Origin: Chrysomallon squamiferum | Lineage: Eukaryota; Mollusca; Gastropoda; Neomphalida; Peltospiridae | Length of the DNA stretch: 64,000 nucleotides | Assembly (NCBI GenBank): GCA_012295275.1 | Contig: CM022667.1 | Span: 5,946,994 to 6,010,993, forward strand | Direction: 5' to 3' | Shown: positions 22,291 through 34,400 of the stretch, piece by piece | Position numbering within the stretch: position 1 is the first letter of the stretch | Layout: each line of letters opens with the position of its first letter | The notes under the pieces: model-generated | What the model was told of the DNA's origin: nothing | What the model saw: the letters and a program-made list of their open reading frames with translations, nothing else | The model's database searches: none | Translations under genes and position numbers: made by a program

Positions 22291-24257
22291 TGAAATCTAA
22301 AGTATTATCTGCACTGTGTGTAGTAGTACAAAGGGTTATGGCCGTGAAGTGTATAAACCTGTTTAAACTGTCTTAAAGTTAATTTTACGTCCCGGTCCAC
22401 ATTATTCGCCCTTTGAATTAGCTGACGGTTTTATGCAATCAAAAGTTCACAACGACCTAATTCTCTTACCCAATTATTAGAGCTAAGAATTTGTTTCACT
22501 TAGTGTGACTTACAAATTCGAATGCAACATAATTGTTTACCCTTACTTATTTATAATTAAATTAAACACAAGACCATTTTTAAACATTTTGATTAGTTAC
22601 TAAGTGAACCTGTTAGAAATCAGTACTGATATCAGACAATTGGTTCTTCTTCTTTTTACTTACTTTTAAAAGTTAATAATTTATTAGTTACTGAATACGA
22701 GTGTTATTTCTGGTATAACTGGTCGGTCTTTTTTCAGATTAATGTTTGTAAACAGCTTAGTACTGCTGAAACAGCTGAAATGTAACTTTGACATATTATG
22801 TAGAAATTGTTATCAGATAAAACACATAACTGAGACATATATATTTAAAGGAGAAATGATTTAATTTGAATATATCATGGTTTTGGGGAGTTTTTTCAGC
22901 TTAGCACTCAAATAATCTTAGTAGCTCACTTTTCTTCTTTTGTTTTTCTCTTTTCTCGGTGACTGCTAGGAGATTTTCACAATTTATGTGATCACTGGGA
23001 TTGGATAGAAAAGAAATTAACAAACTGACGAAGAACAAAACTTTTATTTGGCTACATCTCTTTAAACAAATCAAAAACTAAAACTGCACAGTATTGGTAA
23101 TAAAGCAAATATTCAGTTTTCTCTGTTTTAGAATTCAGATCTTCATTTTATATGGTAATCTTTATAAAATTACTGTTATTCCAGTTATTGGTATTGTTAT
23201 TATTATTTCTTATTTTTCTTGTTGTTTGTTTTGGTTTCGTTTAATATTAATATTAATCCATGAGCTAGACAGTTGAAGCTGAATACCAAACTGGTGAACA
23301 GATCCAATGAAGATGTTTTGTTAGTGCAAATATCCCACATTAGCTGACATTTTTGACTGGTAGCGTTGTGACGTTTTTCCTACCTTCTTAGTAAAACAGA
23401 AATGAATTTTAAAAGTTAGAGTAATAGAAGTATTTATTTTTTTGTGATAAAAGTTTAGCTATCTCTAAAATAAAAATAGAATGAAATCAATGAAAATAAA
23501 AAAAAAATAAAAGAATACAAAATACAGAAAAAAGTCCATATAAATGATTTCGTTAAACTAATTCAGTACAGATGGATGATTTCAACTTACTGTATCTACC
23601 AGTGTGCTGTTTCAGATATTTATTCTGTAAATGAAATATTTGAAATCTGGCGTTTATATATTAAGCTAAACAAGATATTTACCCTTATATATATATACAC
23701 ACACACATTTCTTTTTAAATTACCATAATTGTTTTGAAGAAAACATATTGATAATGATGAAAATAAGAAATGAAAAATTAATAATAAACTAATTCAAGTA
23801 CTTGAACTTCATGTCATGTCATTATTGTTAAAACAAAATATTATAACTTTCATTATTGTAAATTAAAAACATATTACTGCAAACTAAGGAATGCTTTGTG
23901 ATTCCAAAATAACGGTTTGACTTACGATAATGATGTCATATCAAATATAACTGAACATAGCTAAGAAGAGTATAGAAAAATTAGTTGATCTGTTAAAACA
24001 TGCACATTCAAGATTCTACACATTTAATCTACCACCTTAGTTAATTCTGAGAAAATATATGATGCTTCATGGTGAAGAGTGGTGAAGACCATGACGTTGT
24101 TAAATGTCAGGCGTCCAGTGTGAAAACATTACAGTATGGTCAATGAATGAAAATACAAAGCAGGTACTGTCACACAAAATTTGATCTTGGAACGACGAGT
24201 TTTTCGTATGTAATAGTATCAATTTGTTTTCTTTTACAAATCCCAACAAACAAACAA

Positions 24258-24319
<62 letters not shown>

Positions 24320-25010
24320 TAAAACAAAAACTTTCCTATTCACTTCTTTCATCTTTATTCCTTTTATTATTATTATTAATATATATATATTCTTTTAATC
24401 AGAAGAAAAACTTTTATGAAAATATATGTAATTATTCACCAAAATAAACTGAAATTTAGGACAAAAAGAAATTATTGTTAAAACTGATTCAGAGTGAAAA
24501 GGAGTGATTCGTCAACAAATAAATAAGCAAATAAAAATAATCATAGAATTTTATCAAAACAAAAACAAAGAGTACGTTGGTTACAGGGTATATTGCTCTT
24601 TATTACTATATACGGTGCATGCTCCTTTGAACAAAAATGTATCTGCACGTAGCCGGGAGAAGATGGCAATTTTCAGCTGATTTAGGCTTTGCAAAATGGT
24701 AGAAGAAGAAAAAAAGGAAGAAGACATGTCAGTTATTATTACAGTAGCCTGATTTAAACAAGATTATAATAAAACTGAATTGAAATGGAAAGGACATAAA
24801 CACTTTATCTGTCAGTGTTGAGTGATTTTATAAAAGAAAGTTCATATTCTTATACAACCTTATTTAACGAAATAAATAACTTTAAAAATGTGACATGTAA
24901 GGTAATACTAAACAAAAAAGTGAACTAAAAATAACATGAATAAATAAATAAAACAATAGTAAAATAAACAAAAAATGTACAACACAAAAAATATATATCT
25001 AGTTTCAACA
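22291..25010. other. Intergenic region between genes 2 and 3
   Basis: AT-rich sequence with an (AAT)n array at 24257-24316. Open frames across that array are poly-Asn or poly-Tyr artefacts. The portion adjoining 25010 should be the 3' UTR of gene 3. No other gene is seen. Confidence 0.6.
24257..24316. repeat. (AAT)n microsatellite
   Basis: About 60 bp of AAT units in the gene 2-gene 3 intergenic region. Confidence 0.9.
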
Positions 25011-25117
25011 CTATCTCTGACTTGTGTTTTCATAGACAGTGAGTACAGAGTATGGTGAATCTTTTCTTGCTTCCAGTGATGAGTACTTGTTTGTAGTATC
25101 CGTGTTTCTGTCAGTAT
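25011..25117 (-). CDS. Gene 3 last exon (J): ITAM-like tail with altered C terminus
   Basis: NKYSSLEARKDSPYSVL keeps the ITAM-type spacing. The end is shifted relative to the other genes: YENTSQR then TAG in place of YENSQVTG then TGA. This fits a small indel close to the stop. Confidence 0.86.
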
Positions 25118-26236
25118 CTGAAACCAGATATGTAATAATTGCACATCATGTCTTATACAGTAGTAGAAATAAAAGTAATATCAGAAGTAATGGAAGATCA
25201 GCACACAAGGTACATAGCAATTAAAATAGTTGTCTGTGTGTTGATCAAAGAATGAAATTTAAAGATTAGTTATGTTTTTCAAAATATAACAGATCATTTT
25301 GACTAAGATTTTGTATTGTGCCTAGTCCATTTATAATTCATAATTATATATTCATGGTTGTAGAGACATAATCTATGAATCACAAAATATTTTATTACTA
25401 TAGTTACAGTGAGCAGATTGATATACCATCTGTCTTTCCTGTCTAGCCTAGACAGATTTGATAATAGTAATTAAAATCCTGCTATTTTAGCTAAATGTTA
25501 TATTTTTATACAAAAAAAAAAAAAAAAAAAAAAAACAAATACTATCACAGACTGTATTTATGCTGATTTTGATTACTTCTCTCTTTCAGTTATTTAATAA
25601 TTTATTATTATTTTTATTTATTTATTTTCTCTATTCTAAAACTAACAGATTTTACTGACTTTGACTTTGTTGAAGATCGTCATAGAGAGAAGATTCTTGT
25701 ACTCCAGTGTTAAACTGTCTGAAACAAACAACACTTTCCCATTATTTAATTATTTTAGTTTTGAGTATATTAAAATAACATCTTTAAGATAAAAAAATAA
25801 ATAAATAAACAAATAAATAAATAAATAAATAAGCAAAATTAATAAAAGGATTTAAAAAAATAAATTTAAATAAAAAAATAAATTAAAAAGCAATAAATTT
25901 GTGTAATTATTAAGTGAACTGAACATGTAGTGATAAACAATGTATGTTTCATATCAGTTTAACTTTGATCTTTATTTTGGTGTCTCAATATACTGTAATA
26001 TTAAATACCTTTGTGTATAGATGTGATCTGTTATACACTTCTCTAAAATAAAATAAAAAATAAAAATTAAATGTAAAAGAGGTGAAATGACATTAATTAG
26101 ATCATCAGTCCTGATTTACTATAAAATTACAAACATATTAATAACAATAAGAAACAACCATCAATTAAAGAGAAATATTTAAGAAATTATGTGTAAAGAA
26201 ACAAGAAAAATAAATTCATTTGAATGTAGGAGTGCC

Positions 26237-26270
<34 letters not shown>

Positions 26271-26447
26271 TAATAATAAAAAACAAATAAATCAAAAAAG
26301 TAAAAAAGGAAAAAATATTCACTTGTTTTAATGCAGTGAATTAAAATAATAACTGCACCGATAAGAAGAATTGCAAACAGTGTAATTCCAATTCCAATAC
26401 CAATTCCTGTCCACAGTAATCTGTCCTTTTCTGATGTACAGTCTGAA

Positions 26448-26479
<32 letters not shown>

Positions 26480-26504
26480 TAATAATAATAATAATAATAA
26501 TAAT

Positions 26505-26539
<35 letters not shown>

Positions 26540-27589
26540 AAAAATAATAGTAATAGTAATAATCATTGATATATAATTGGAAAAATATTTTCTAGTTGTA
26601 CCTCAAGTTAAAGTAACTTGACAATTATTATAAATTTAGCAATCACACAATTATAATAATTCATATTAACGTTTTCTGCAGTTTTACTGTAAAATGCCTA
26701 TTAAATTAATATTTCACTGTACTGAAAGTATAAGGGCAATTAAGTCAGTGCAGTAGCTCCAGTCAAACTTTGACTCTTACTCAGGGTAATTATCATCAGT
26801 TTCTTGAAGCCTGTTTGAGAAACTTTTTGTATGTGTCATTGTTAAAAATGTATTTTTAATTGAATTTACCACAAACAAATATTTCCTTTTCCTTGGTAAA
26901 GTGTTTGAATCCAAATTTGTTAAAAGCCAAAACTCGAATCAGATATCTGGTGTTTGGTTGTAAACTAGAAATCTCTGCTGTGTGATTTGTGTGAAGACCT
27001 TTTTCACCAAACTGTTCAGTGAGATTTGTCCACTCAGATGTTGTGTCTGCTCGATACTGTACAAGAAATGTTTGTTGTGATCCTCCATTAAATTCTTCTG
27101 TCCAAGACACTGACACTGAATGTGGACCTGTGATCCAAGTTCGCACATCAGAGGGAACAGTTGGAGGACCTTCGAATTAAACATTTTATCACTGGTTTGT
27201 TGAAAATACTCAAAGGTTATAAATAAAGGATTTATCTCATATAACTGAATACATGAATATTTAAATGTTTTGGAAACTGTAGTTCTACTTCAGTTGAAAT
27301 TAAATCTTTATCTACAATTCTGAAAGAAAAATCATGTTGTTGGTTTGATAATAGTAGAAATGTTTTTAAACTTGAACTTTCAAATCAGATTAATTCATGA
27401 AGAAAACAGCTAAATGTTACAAACTTATCTGTCACACGCTCAAATATCATTTATGCAAATGATGAACAAGAGCTTCACAAAAGATAGAAATGATATTGAA
27501 TGACACACACATGCACATGCACACAAACATCATTCTGACCTGATACCATACCCATTTTATGTAGAATTTTAACTTTCTTACTATTACTA

Positions 27590-27644
<55 letters not shown>

Positions 27645-30600
27645 TTTTTTTTTTGTCATTTGTGCAGACAATATTTTTAAAAAAAATGAAAATATTTACA
27701 CTCTGCTTTTACAAATAAAAAAACATTTTGTAATTACCTTCTTGAGTGAGATTTAATTTTTCCACAAGATCTTTTTTTGATTCTCCATTTGACACAACAA
27801 CCTGATAAATTCCAAAATCTTCTTGTTTAACATTTGCTAGTTTATATTCACCTACAGCAGACACAATTGTAGTGAGTACAGGTTGTATAGATCCAAGACT
27901 TTTATTTTTTACATCTGTGAGTTTATACCAGGTAAATGTTGGAACTGGATTGGCAATCACAGAAATGTGTAGAGTTACATTTCCACCTTCTACAGCAGCA
28001 AATTTGTCCTGAAATGAAACTCGATGATCCAGTCTGGGTGAACCTGAAGAAAATAAGTTCCTTATTATTCACATGCCAACAAAAGATATCTAAAACACAA
28101 AAATGAAATACAAAAAAATGGAATTGCGAAGGAAGACATCCAGGAGAAACATTGTAAATACAAAATTAATTAAACTTTTCCAAATGACAGTAAGTTATAT
28201 TGGACACTGCCTCAGCAATATGGTATTGTGGGAAAAGCAACACTTCAATATAATAGCTGAACAATTAAGACATAATACAGACAGCAAAATTCTGTATCTG
28301 CTAGCAGAAAATACAACTGTATGTAAACAACAAATGTAAAGTAACAATGTGAACTATTCTGAAAAAGTAACTGAAAGAAACTAATTTCAGTAAGGTTTTT
28401 TTTATTGAGATGATAATTTAAAAAGATGGTTGAAAACAGATATGAATAAAATGGTCTTGTTTCCCATTTGTGATCTAGATTTGTTTTCTTCATCAATGCT
28501 AAACAGTTGTTTATATTCACCAGTGAGCTGATTTATTTCTGACTTTTTTGTTACCACTTTGTAACCAGAGGTATACTATTTTATAAGCACATTTTTGTTT
28601 CTAAAGTATTCATTCTGTTGTACTTATGAAATGGATTGTTAAAATTCTGATACCAAATACTTAAAACGTCACTAACATCAGTTAATTACAACATTTAGTA
28701 ACTTGAGGATATAAAATTATAGTGATTTTTTTATTATTATCATGTTTTTTTATTCTTCTTTTTTTTTTTGTATTTTATCTGCATTAAACAATTGGGACTT
28801 GTGAAAACAGTAATAACAATTATTGTCTGTGAATGTGGTATGGCAGAAGTAACGTAAATGTCTTTTTCTAGTGTATTTTGAAAAACTATATTAATTAACA
28901 GACTGCATGTCCCAGAAGTACACAATATCTGATTTGGCAAATCAAATAATTATGTTATATGTACAGTTTATAATCAGTTTTTTAATTAAATGTTTTTCTT
29001 CAAATACTGTTATTTTTCATCTTATTAATTCATGACTTGAAACTGCATCTGCTTGGTTCACATAGCAAAATTGTTTAATTTACTGGTTTTTCAAAATGTT
29101 TTCAAAAATATACATATGACTATCCTTGAAACACCCCAGAATAAATCTATATTATTAAAGACAAAGAGTGACATACATGTAACAAGAAGCTGCACACTTT
29201 GACTGACATCAGACTTGATGTTGTTTCCTGCTTCACAAGTGTAAAATCCTGTATCCAGACATCCAGCTTCATTCCAGCTGTACTCCACTGACTTGGAGTT
29301 TTTCACTTCACGTAGAATGTGTGAGTTGTTTAACAGTTTGATGTGAGATGCTGGATTACTGTCAACTTCACATCTCAGAGACACAGGAGTCAGTTCATCA
29401 ACTGTTATCTTTGTAGACTTTGAGTTTAAAGTGAAAGATGTTATTGAAGTCTGATCTGTAAGAAATACAAAATAATGTGGTGTTTTGAATCAAAAACAAT
29501 TCAACATTAAGTAACAAGGTTTATGTTCAGAAGTTTTAATCATTTATCTATTGGGTTGTTAATTTATCATTTTAAATTTTTATACATAACATTATATGCT
29601 GAAGAAAAAATAAATAAGCAAAGACTAAAAGAAAAGGAAGGAAAAGAAAAAAGAAAATAAGTTTTATTAATCAAAAATTCTATTTGCTTTACTAAATAGC
29701 AAATCATATTGTTTGTTGTAAAAATAACTAAAATGTTAAGCATATTAAAGCTAAGCACCAGAATTGAATTTAAGTTCAAACAAAACAATCCAGTATCTAG
29801 ATATCACACTGTGAAACAAACCATTCTGGAGTCAGTGAAAGAAAAAGAACCAAATAATGAAGAATTAATGGTGATTTTAGGAGAAAAAACATATGTTAAT
29901 GAAGGAAAAGGCTCTGCAGGTAATGAACTGATGAAGAATATTATTTGACAGTATAGTAATTAAAACTACTGAAAACATGTTCTGTTATCTCAGTCTGAAA
30001 TTAAAAAAAAAAAATGTCATAAAATATATTTTATTTTATTTTACTTTTGCCTGTTTGTATATGATTTTATAGAAAAAAAGGAAGAAAAAACCAACAACAA
30101 ACTAACAACAAAAAAACAAGCAACTGAATCAACATATATATATATACGTACAAAAATAAAACGTTAGTCGCTTTATATCAATTACTTTCATTTAACATTT
30201 ACTAACAGATCCTGAAATGTACATTCATTATGTACTTATTAATTAATTTACTAATTAACAAAAATAAACTCACACAGGACATCCAGTGTAACTGTTGTGT
30301 AATTTGATTTGTTCGAGTTTGTGTTGACAGCTGTACACGTGTAGACACCAGCCTGTGACTTGTCTACATCATTTAAAGTCAACACAGCACTTGTAGACTT
30401 TGTGTATGTTTTAAACTTCCACGTGAAAGAACAAGATGTACGACAATCTGCTTCACACAACACAGCCACATCATCACCTTCCTGTACTGTCAGTGCAGAA
30501 CTCACGTTTACTTTTACACTGTCTGGTCCATCTAAAGTACAAATAAAGTATTATATGTGGTTTTGTGATCTTTCTCTGAATAACACTTACACATTTTATA

Positions 30601-33600
30601 AAATATTTACTTTATTATACATATATGTGTTTATGAATAATAATATTAACAACACACACACACACCCACACCCACACACACACACACACATATATATATT
30701 ATAAGTATTAATATAGGTAAAGACACTGATATGTAGTGACATAGATATTAACTGACAAACACAGTAAAAGCTAATTTTTTATTTAGCTTTCAGATATAAC
30801 TAATAAATAAATTTTCTGAAACTGACAAAACTGATAAGATCAAATATGTGGTTAAAACACATACATTCACAAATTTTGTATTAACTGATATACATTTCTT
30901 TGAAACTAATATATAGGACTCATATTAAAATTCTAAGACCTGGTTAAATCCTCTTCTAACAGATGATCGTGTTCTATGAATTAACATTATTAAACTATAC
31001 TTACAGTAAACTGAGAGTGCAAACTGCTCAGATTTTTCCACTGATGTAGTCGGGTTGTTTGCTGTACATTTATATATTTCACCTGTCTGATGTCTACTGA
31101 TATGTGGCAGAGTTAACTGAGAAGTTGCAGAAAGTATTTGATTGTTGAGTGACCAGGAATAGGAACATGTAGGATTACAGATAGAAGTACAGGTAACTGT
31201 CAGTGTGTCACCTTCTACAACTGTACCAGGTGATGATGGATTCAGTCTGACACTGTCTGGACCATCTGAATGTGAAACAAGGAAAAAAGATGATTATCAT
31301 TTGACAGTTTATAACAGGGACATTCTATAATGATGCCAGATCAATACTGATTTTGGGCATGAATACACTAATTTTCTGACTAAAATTCATAGCTGTGATA
31401 GTTTAGAATTGGTTTCTCTTTAATTGTACTATAATCATCATTATTTAATGTTTGTTTAAGCTCTACATTAATTATAATTACTGATTACAACTATTGCACT
31501 TAAGGTGATATTATTTTAAAAATAATTAATAATAAAAATAAAAAAAGAGTAAGAAAAAAAGAAAACAAAAGGCATGAAAAGAATGAATAAAAAAATATAA
31601 AAATTAAAGAGTAAAATCCGGATTAAAACCAGATATTATATTTGCTCTTTTAACTAACAAGGCTTGCAAATGTTGGTAATATTTCCAGTAACTGGGTTTT
31701 TTTTTTTTTTTTAATCAGGCCTAATTTATATTTAAATATCTATCTGTAGAGAATAGTTGGGGAAAAAATAATAAAAAATAATGAAATGAAAAGAAGTATT
31801 TTATTATTTGGTGATCAAAATCTTATCATTTGATATTACAATTTGTCCAACACAATTATAAATGATAAATGTTTCAAATGATTTAACCATTCTCTTTTTA
31901 TTTCTCCCTCATCCATTTCTTCAAATTATAAATTTACTGTAAAATAAATATTATTATTAACAATTTGTATACACACTATTTCCACTTCTAGGAAGTGAGT
32001 GAGGTTTTTATTTTGAATTTCATGAAACATTTTAAACAAATCACATTCTTTCTGTTGATTAACTCATGTAGATAGTGAGACAATTATTCCAATCAGCCTA
32101 CTGCTTTTCAGTGGCCTCCATTTTACTGTACAATTATTTAGGAGTCACCAAAGTGAAACTGTTGATAGGTGGATTGTGAATTACAATTATGAATAATGAA
32201 AGTATTTAATTCTGACATTATTATATAAAGATTTAGCAGAAACAGGTGTCTCTGTCAGTTTTCTCTCCATTTCTGTATTTGTTTTGTTGTGCATACCAAT
32301 TTTTTCCTTTCTTACCATTTTCATTTTGTATTCATTTCTGATTAGCAAACCAGATATCAATACATATAAACTATTGCTTAAACCAAAGAAGACAAGAATA
32401 TTTACTTTCAGAAAGACATGATATAAAATAAGATTTATCTTCATTTGTTGTTTTCTTTTTTTCTCTTTTTCAACTGATGCATTTTACAAAAAAGAACATC
32501 TAAATTAAAACAAATGTAGCTAGCATGATGCCATTTCATGTGAAACTGACCAGCTACCTTAACTAAACAGTCAGTGATACAAAATAATGTTTGTCTAATT
32601 TCATCTTTTTTGTTTAATTGAGGAATTAAATTAAAAAACCACAAAAAAAACACACACAAAAAAAAAGAAAAAAGAAAAAAGAAAGGTATATGAACCAACA
32701 ATACAGAAAATGAAAAGAACTTAAATCTATTTTAATATAACTTTTTGCACATAGTTATTACAATAAAAGCAAAATAATAATAAATTAATACAATCAGAAA
32801 AATGAGAGAACAAAAACATAACAACACTCCTCCCACCACAAACAAACAAAAAATAAAACAAAGAAAAGAAAGCAAGTCTCAACTCACATATGTATGGAAA
32901 TACTCCTTTAAAAGAATAAATAAATAAATAAATAAATAAATAAAATGAAACCATTCTGTTTCACTAAAAATAAAGCAATTCCCTATAATTGAAGATTTCA
33001 AATATTTCTAGAATGTAATGTTGACAATACAGAAGTCATATGGAAGATATAACACTACATAAATAATGACCAGTGGAAGGAAGGACTCACATAATTTAGT
33101 TTTGGTACAAGTTGATGGATTTCCATTTCCTCCATCCTGACATCTCCATGTTCCCACATCTGTATCAGTGTTGAAAGACTGAATAGTTAGAGTTATCTGT
33201 GTTTGTGAGTCAGCAACAGCAGAGTAACCAGGTGATCCTCTACACCGAGTGTTGACTGTGTTACACTGTACAACTTGTCTGCCTCCTGGTGCTATGAAGA
33301 TGATTCCAATGGTGACTGAACCAGTTATTTTACACACCAACTGTGTACTATGTCCTTGTTGTCCACCACCCATACAGTCAAGTGTTGTAGTAGCCTCACC
33401 TGTAATTATTATTAAATATCAGTTATATATATCATTTTTAATATTACAGTTATCTTACATTCTGTGTACTTGTTGTACATACAGTCAAGTGTTGTAGTAG
33501 TCTCACCTGTAATTATTATTAAATATCAGGTATATCTATTAAATATCAGGTATAAACTAGTTAATATTTGTTGTTATTTATTATTTGAAATCAAAATAAG

Positions 33601-33812
33601 TAAATTTTGAAAGTACATTGTTTGATAATTCTACTTTCCCACCTGTTAAAGACACTAATCTAGTTTTCGTAGATTTTTAAATATATTTTATCTGCTGAAA
33701 CATTTTAACACTTGAAGTTGTAGATGTTTGTCTGTGTGTCAGAGATTTTACCTTTAACTAGACTCACGAGAGAAATGACGAGGATAACTCCACTGAAGAC
33801 ATTGAGAAACAT
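25011..33812 (-). CDS. Gene 3: complete five-Ig, FN3, transmembrane receptor with ITAM-like tail (697 aa)
   Basis: Exons in transcript order: SP 33752-33812, A' 33091-33399, B 31005-31265, C 30274-30531, D 29177-29455, E 27738-28043, F (FN3) 26870-27169, TM 26323-26442, H 26009-26042, I 25660-25718, J 25011-25117. The total is 2094 nt in one frame ending in TAG. Ectodomain introns are all phase 1. A' is an Ig-like domain with several Cys and a DVGTWRCQDGG F strand. B and C share C-x3-C-x3-C, E lacks the canonical Cys pair, and FN3 shows LQPNTRYLIRVLAFN. Residues by my count: TM about 600-628, tail tyrosines Y655 (SLYDDL), Y674 and Y685 (YSSL-x7-YSVL), Y691 (VYEN). The C terminus is ENTSQR rather than ENSQVTG. 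A likely cell-surface recognition receptor. This is the cleanest member of the window. Confidence 0.88.
26235..26280. repeat. (AAT)n microsatellite downstream of gene 3 TM exon
   Basis: AAT units in the intron just 3' (gene strand) of the TM exon. Confidence 0.85.
26323..26442 (-). CDS. Gene 3 transmembrane exon flanked by AAT arrays
   Basis: 120 nt, phase 1-1, encoding DCTSEKD, then WTGIGIGIGITLFAILLIGA and VIILIHC, then basic residues. The acidic residue of genes 2, 4 and 5 is replaced by Ile. The donor is weak (GTGAAT). A long (AAT)n array lies just upstream of the acceptor and another follows the donor. Confidence 0.8.
26448..26537. repeat. (AAT)n microsatellite at the acceptor of gene 3 TM exon
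   Basis: About 90 bp, ending within 10 bp of the TM exon acceptor. On the gene strand it is (ATT)n and occupies the branch-point and pyrimidine-tract position. Confidence 0.9.
27590..27643. repeat. (ATT)n microsatellite in gene 3 E-F intron
   Basis: About 54 bp of ATT units. Confidence 0.9.
30653..30692. repeat. (CA)n microsatellite in gene 3 B-C intron
   Basis: CA units with CCCA interruptions. A related CA/TA tract occurs at the same place in genes 4 and 5 (about 40867-40895 and 48630-48670). Confidence 0.8.
33091..33399 (-). CDS. Gene 3 domain A' exon (N-terminal Ig-like domain, second type)
   Basis: 309 nt, phase 1-1. It reads TTTLDCMGGGQQGHSTQLVC, then ITGSV, FIAPGGRQVVQC, NTRCRGSPGYSAV, ITLTIQSF and DVGTWRCQDGG, and ends near STC. 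Many cysteines suggest several disulfides. It shows no clear sequence relation to domain A but takes the same place after the leader. Confidence 0.85.
33483..33506 (-). pseudogene. 24-nt truncated A' exon copy (possible micro-exon) in gene 3
   Basis: This is a copy of the acceptor and first 24 nt of the A' exon, ending GACT before GTATGT. It has intact AG and GT signals and phase 1-1. The following bases are a shortened version of later A' sequence. It is either a decayed duplicate or an 8-codon cassette. Confidence 0.5.
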
Positions 33813-33986
33813 TGTAACCTGAAAACAGACAGATAATAACTTGTAAGTATATACATTTAAACAAGAATTTTACACATATTCTATCGCAGATCAAGATTTA
33901 CTGAGATATTTTTAGTTCACCCAGTATCGCACTCACAGAATACGTGTTAGAAAACTACTATCTCTTTACTAGGTTATCTTTCTTAC

Positions 33987-34400
33987 CTTTACTCCTGTTA
34001 CGATACTGAAAACAGACATGATATTAAAATACCTAAGTTTCATAAACTCATTAACTCCATAACAATTGTAAGTAAACAAGAACAAAATAAATAAACTAAT
34101 AGTACTATCTGAAATTTAAGAAAATTTATAATAGTTTATAATAGACCACAATTTATTCAAATATTTGTTAGTACACTCAGTATCATATTTGTTAGTACAC
34201 TCAGTATCATATTTGTAGAATACATATTAGAAAATTAATATCCCTTTAGTGGTTTATCGTTTTAACATTTACTCCTGTTCAGATATTTTAAAGAACATGA
34301 GATTAGCGATACCTAAACTTCATACACCCGTTAACTCCAAAGTATTATGATAAATTATACAAGATGCAGATATTCCTTTCAAGTTTTATGCTCTTTTTTC
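33987..34400 (-). promoter_or_regulatory. 5' non-coding exon and upstream repeat of gene 3
   Basis: The coding SP exon is preceded by an acceptor (TTTTCAG then GTTACAATG), so an upstream non-coding exon must exist. A donor AAAG/GTAAGA at 33987 ends a likely one, with sequence GTAACAGGAGTAAAG. A diverged copy of the same block lies at about 34150-34340, so this 5' region is tandemly duplicated. The matching donor in gene 6 is at 55732. Confidence 0.5.

Noticed and set aside
24100-24398. Open frames with long Asn or Tyr runs
   Set aside because: They are translations of the (AAT)n array. The same applies to frames at 26237-26541 and 27447-27671.
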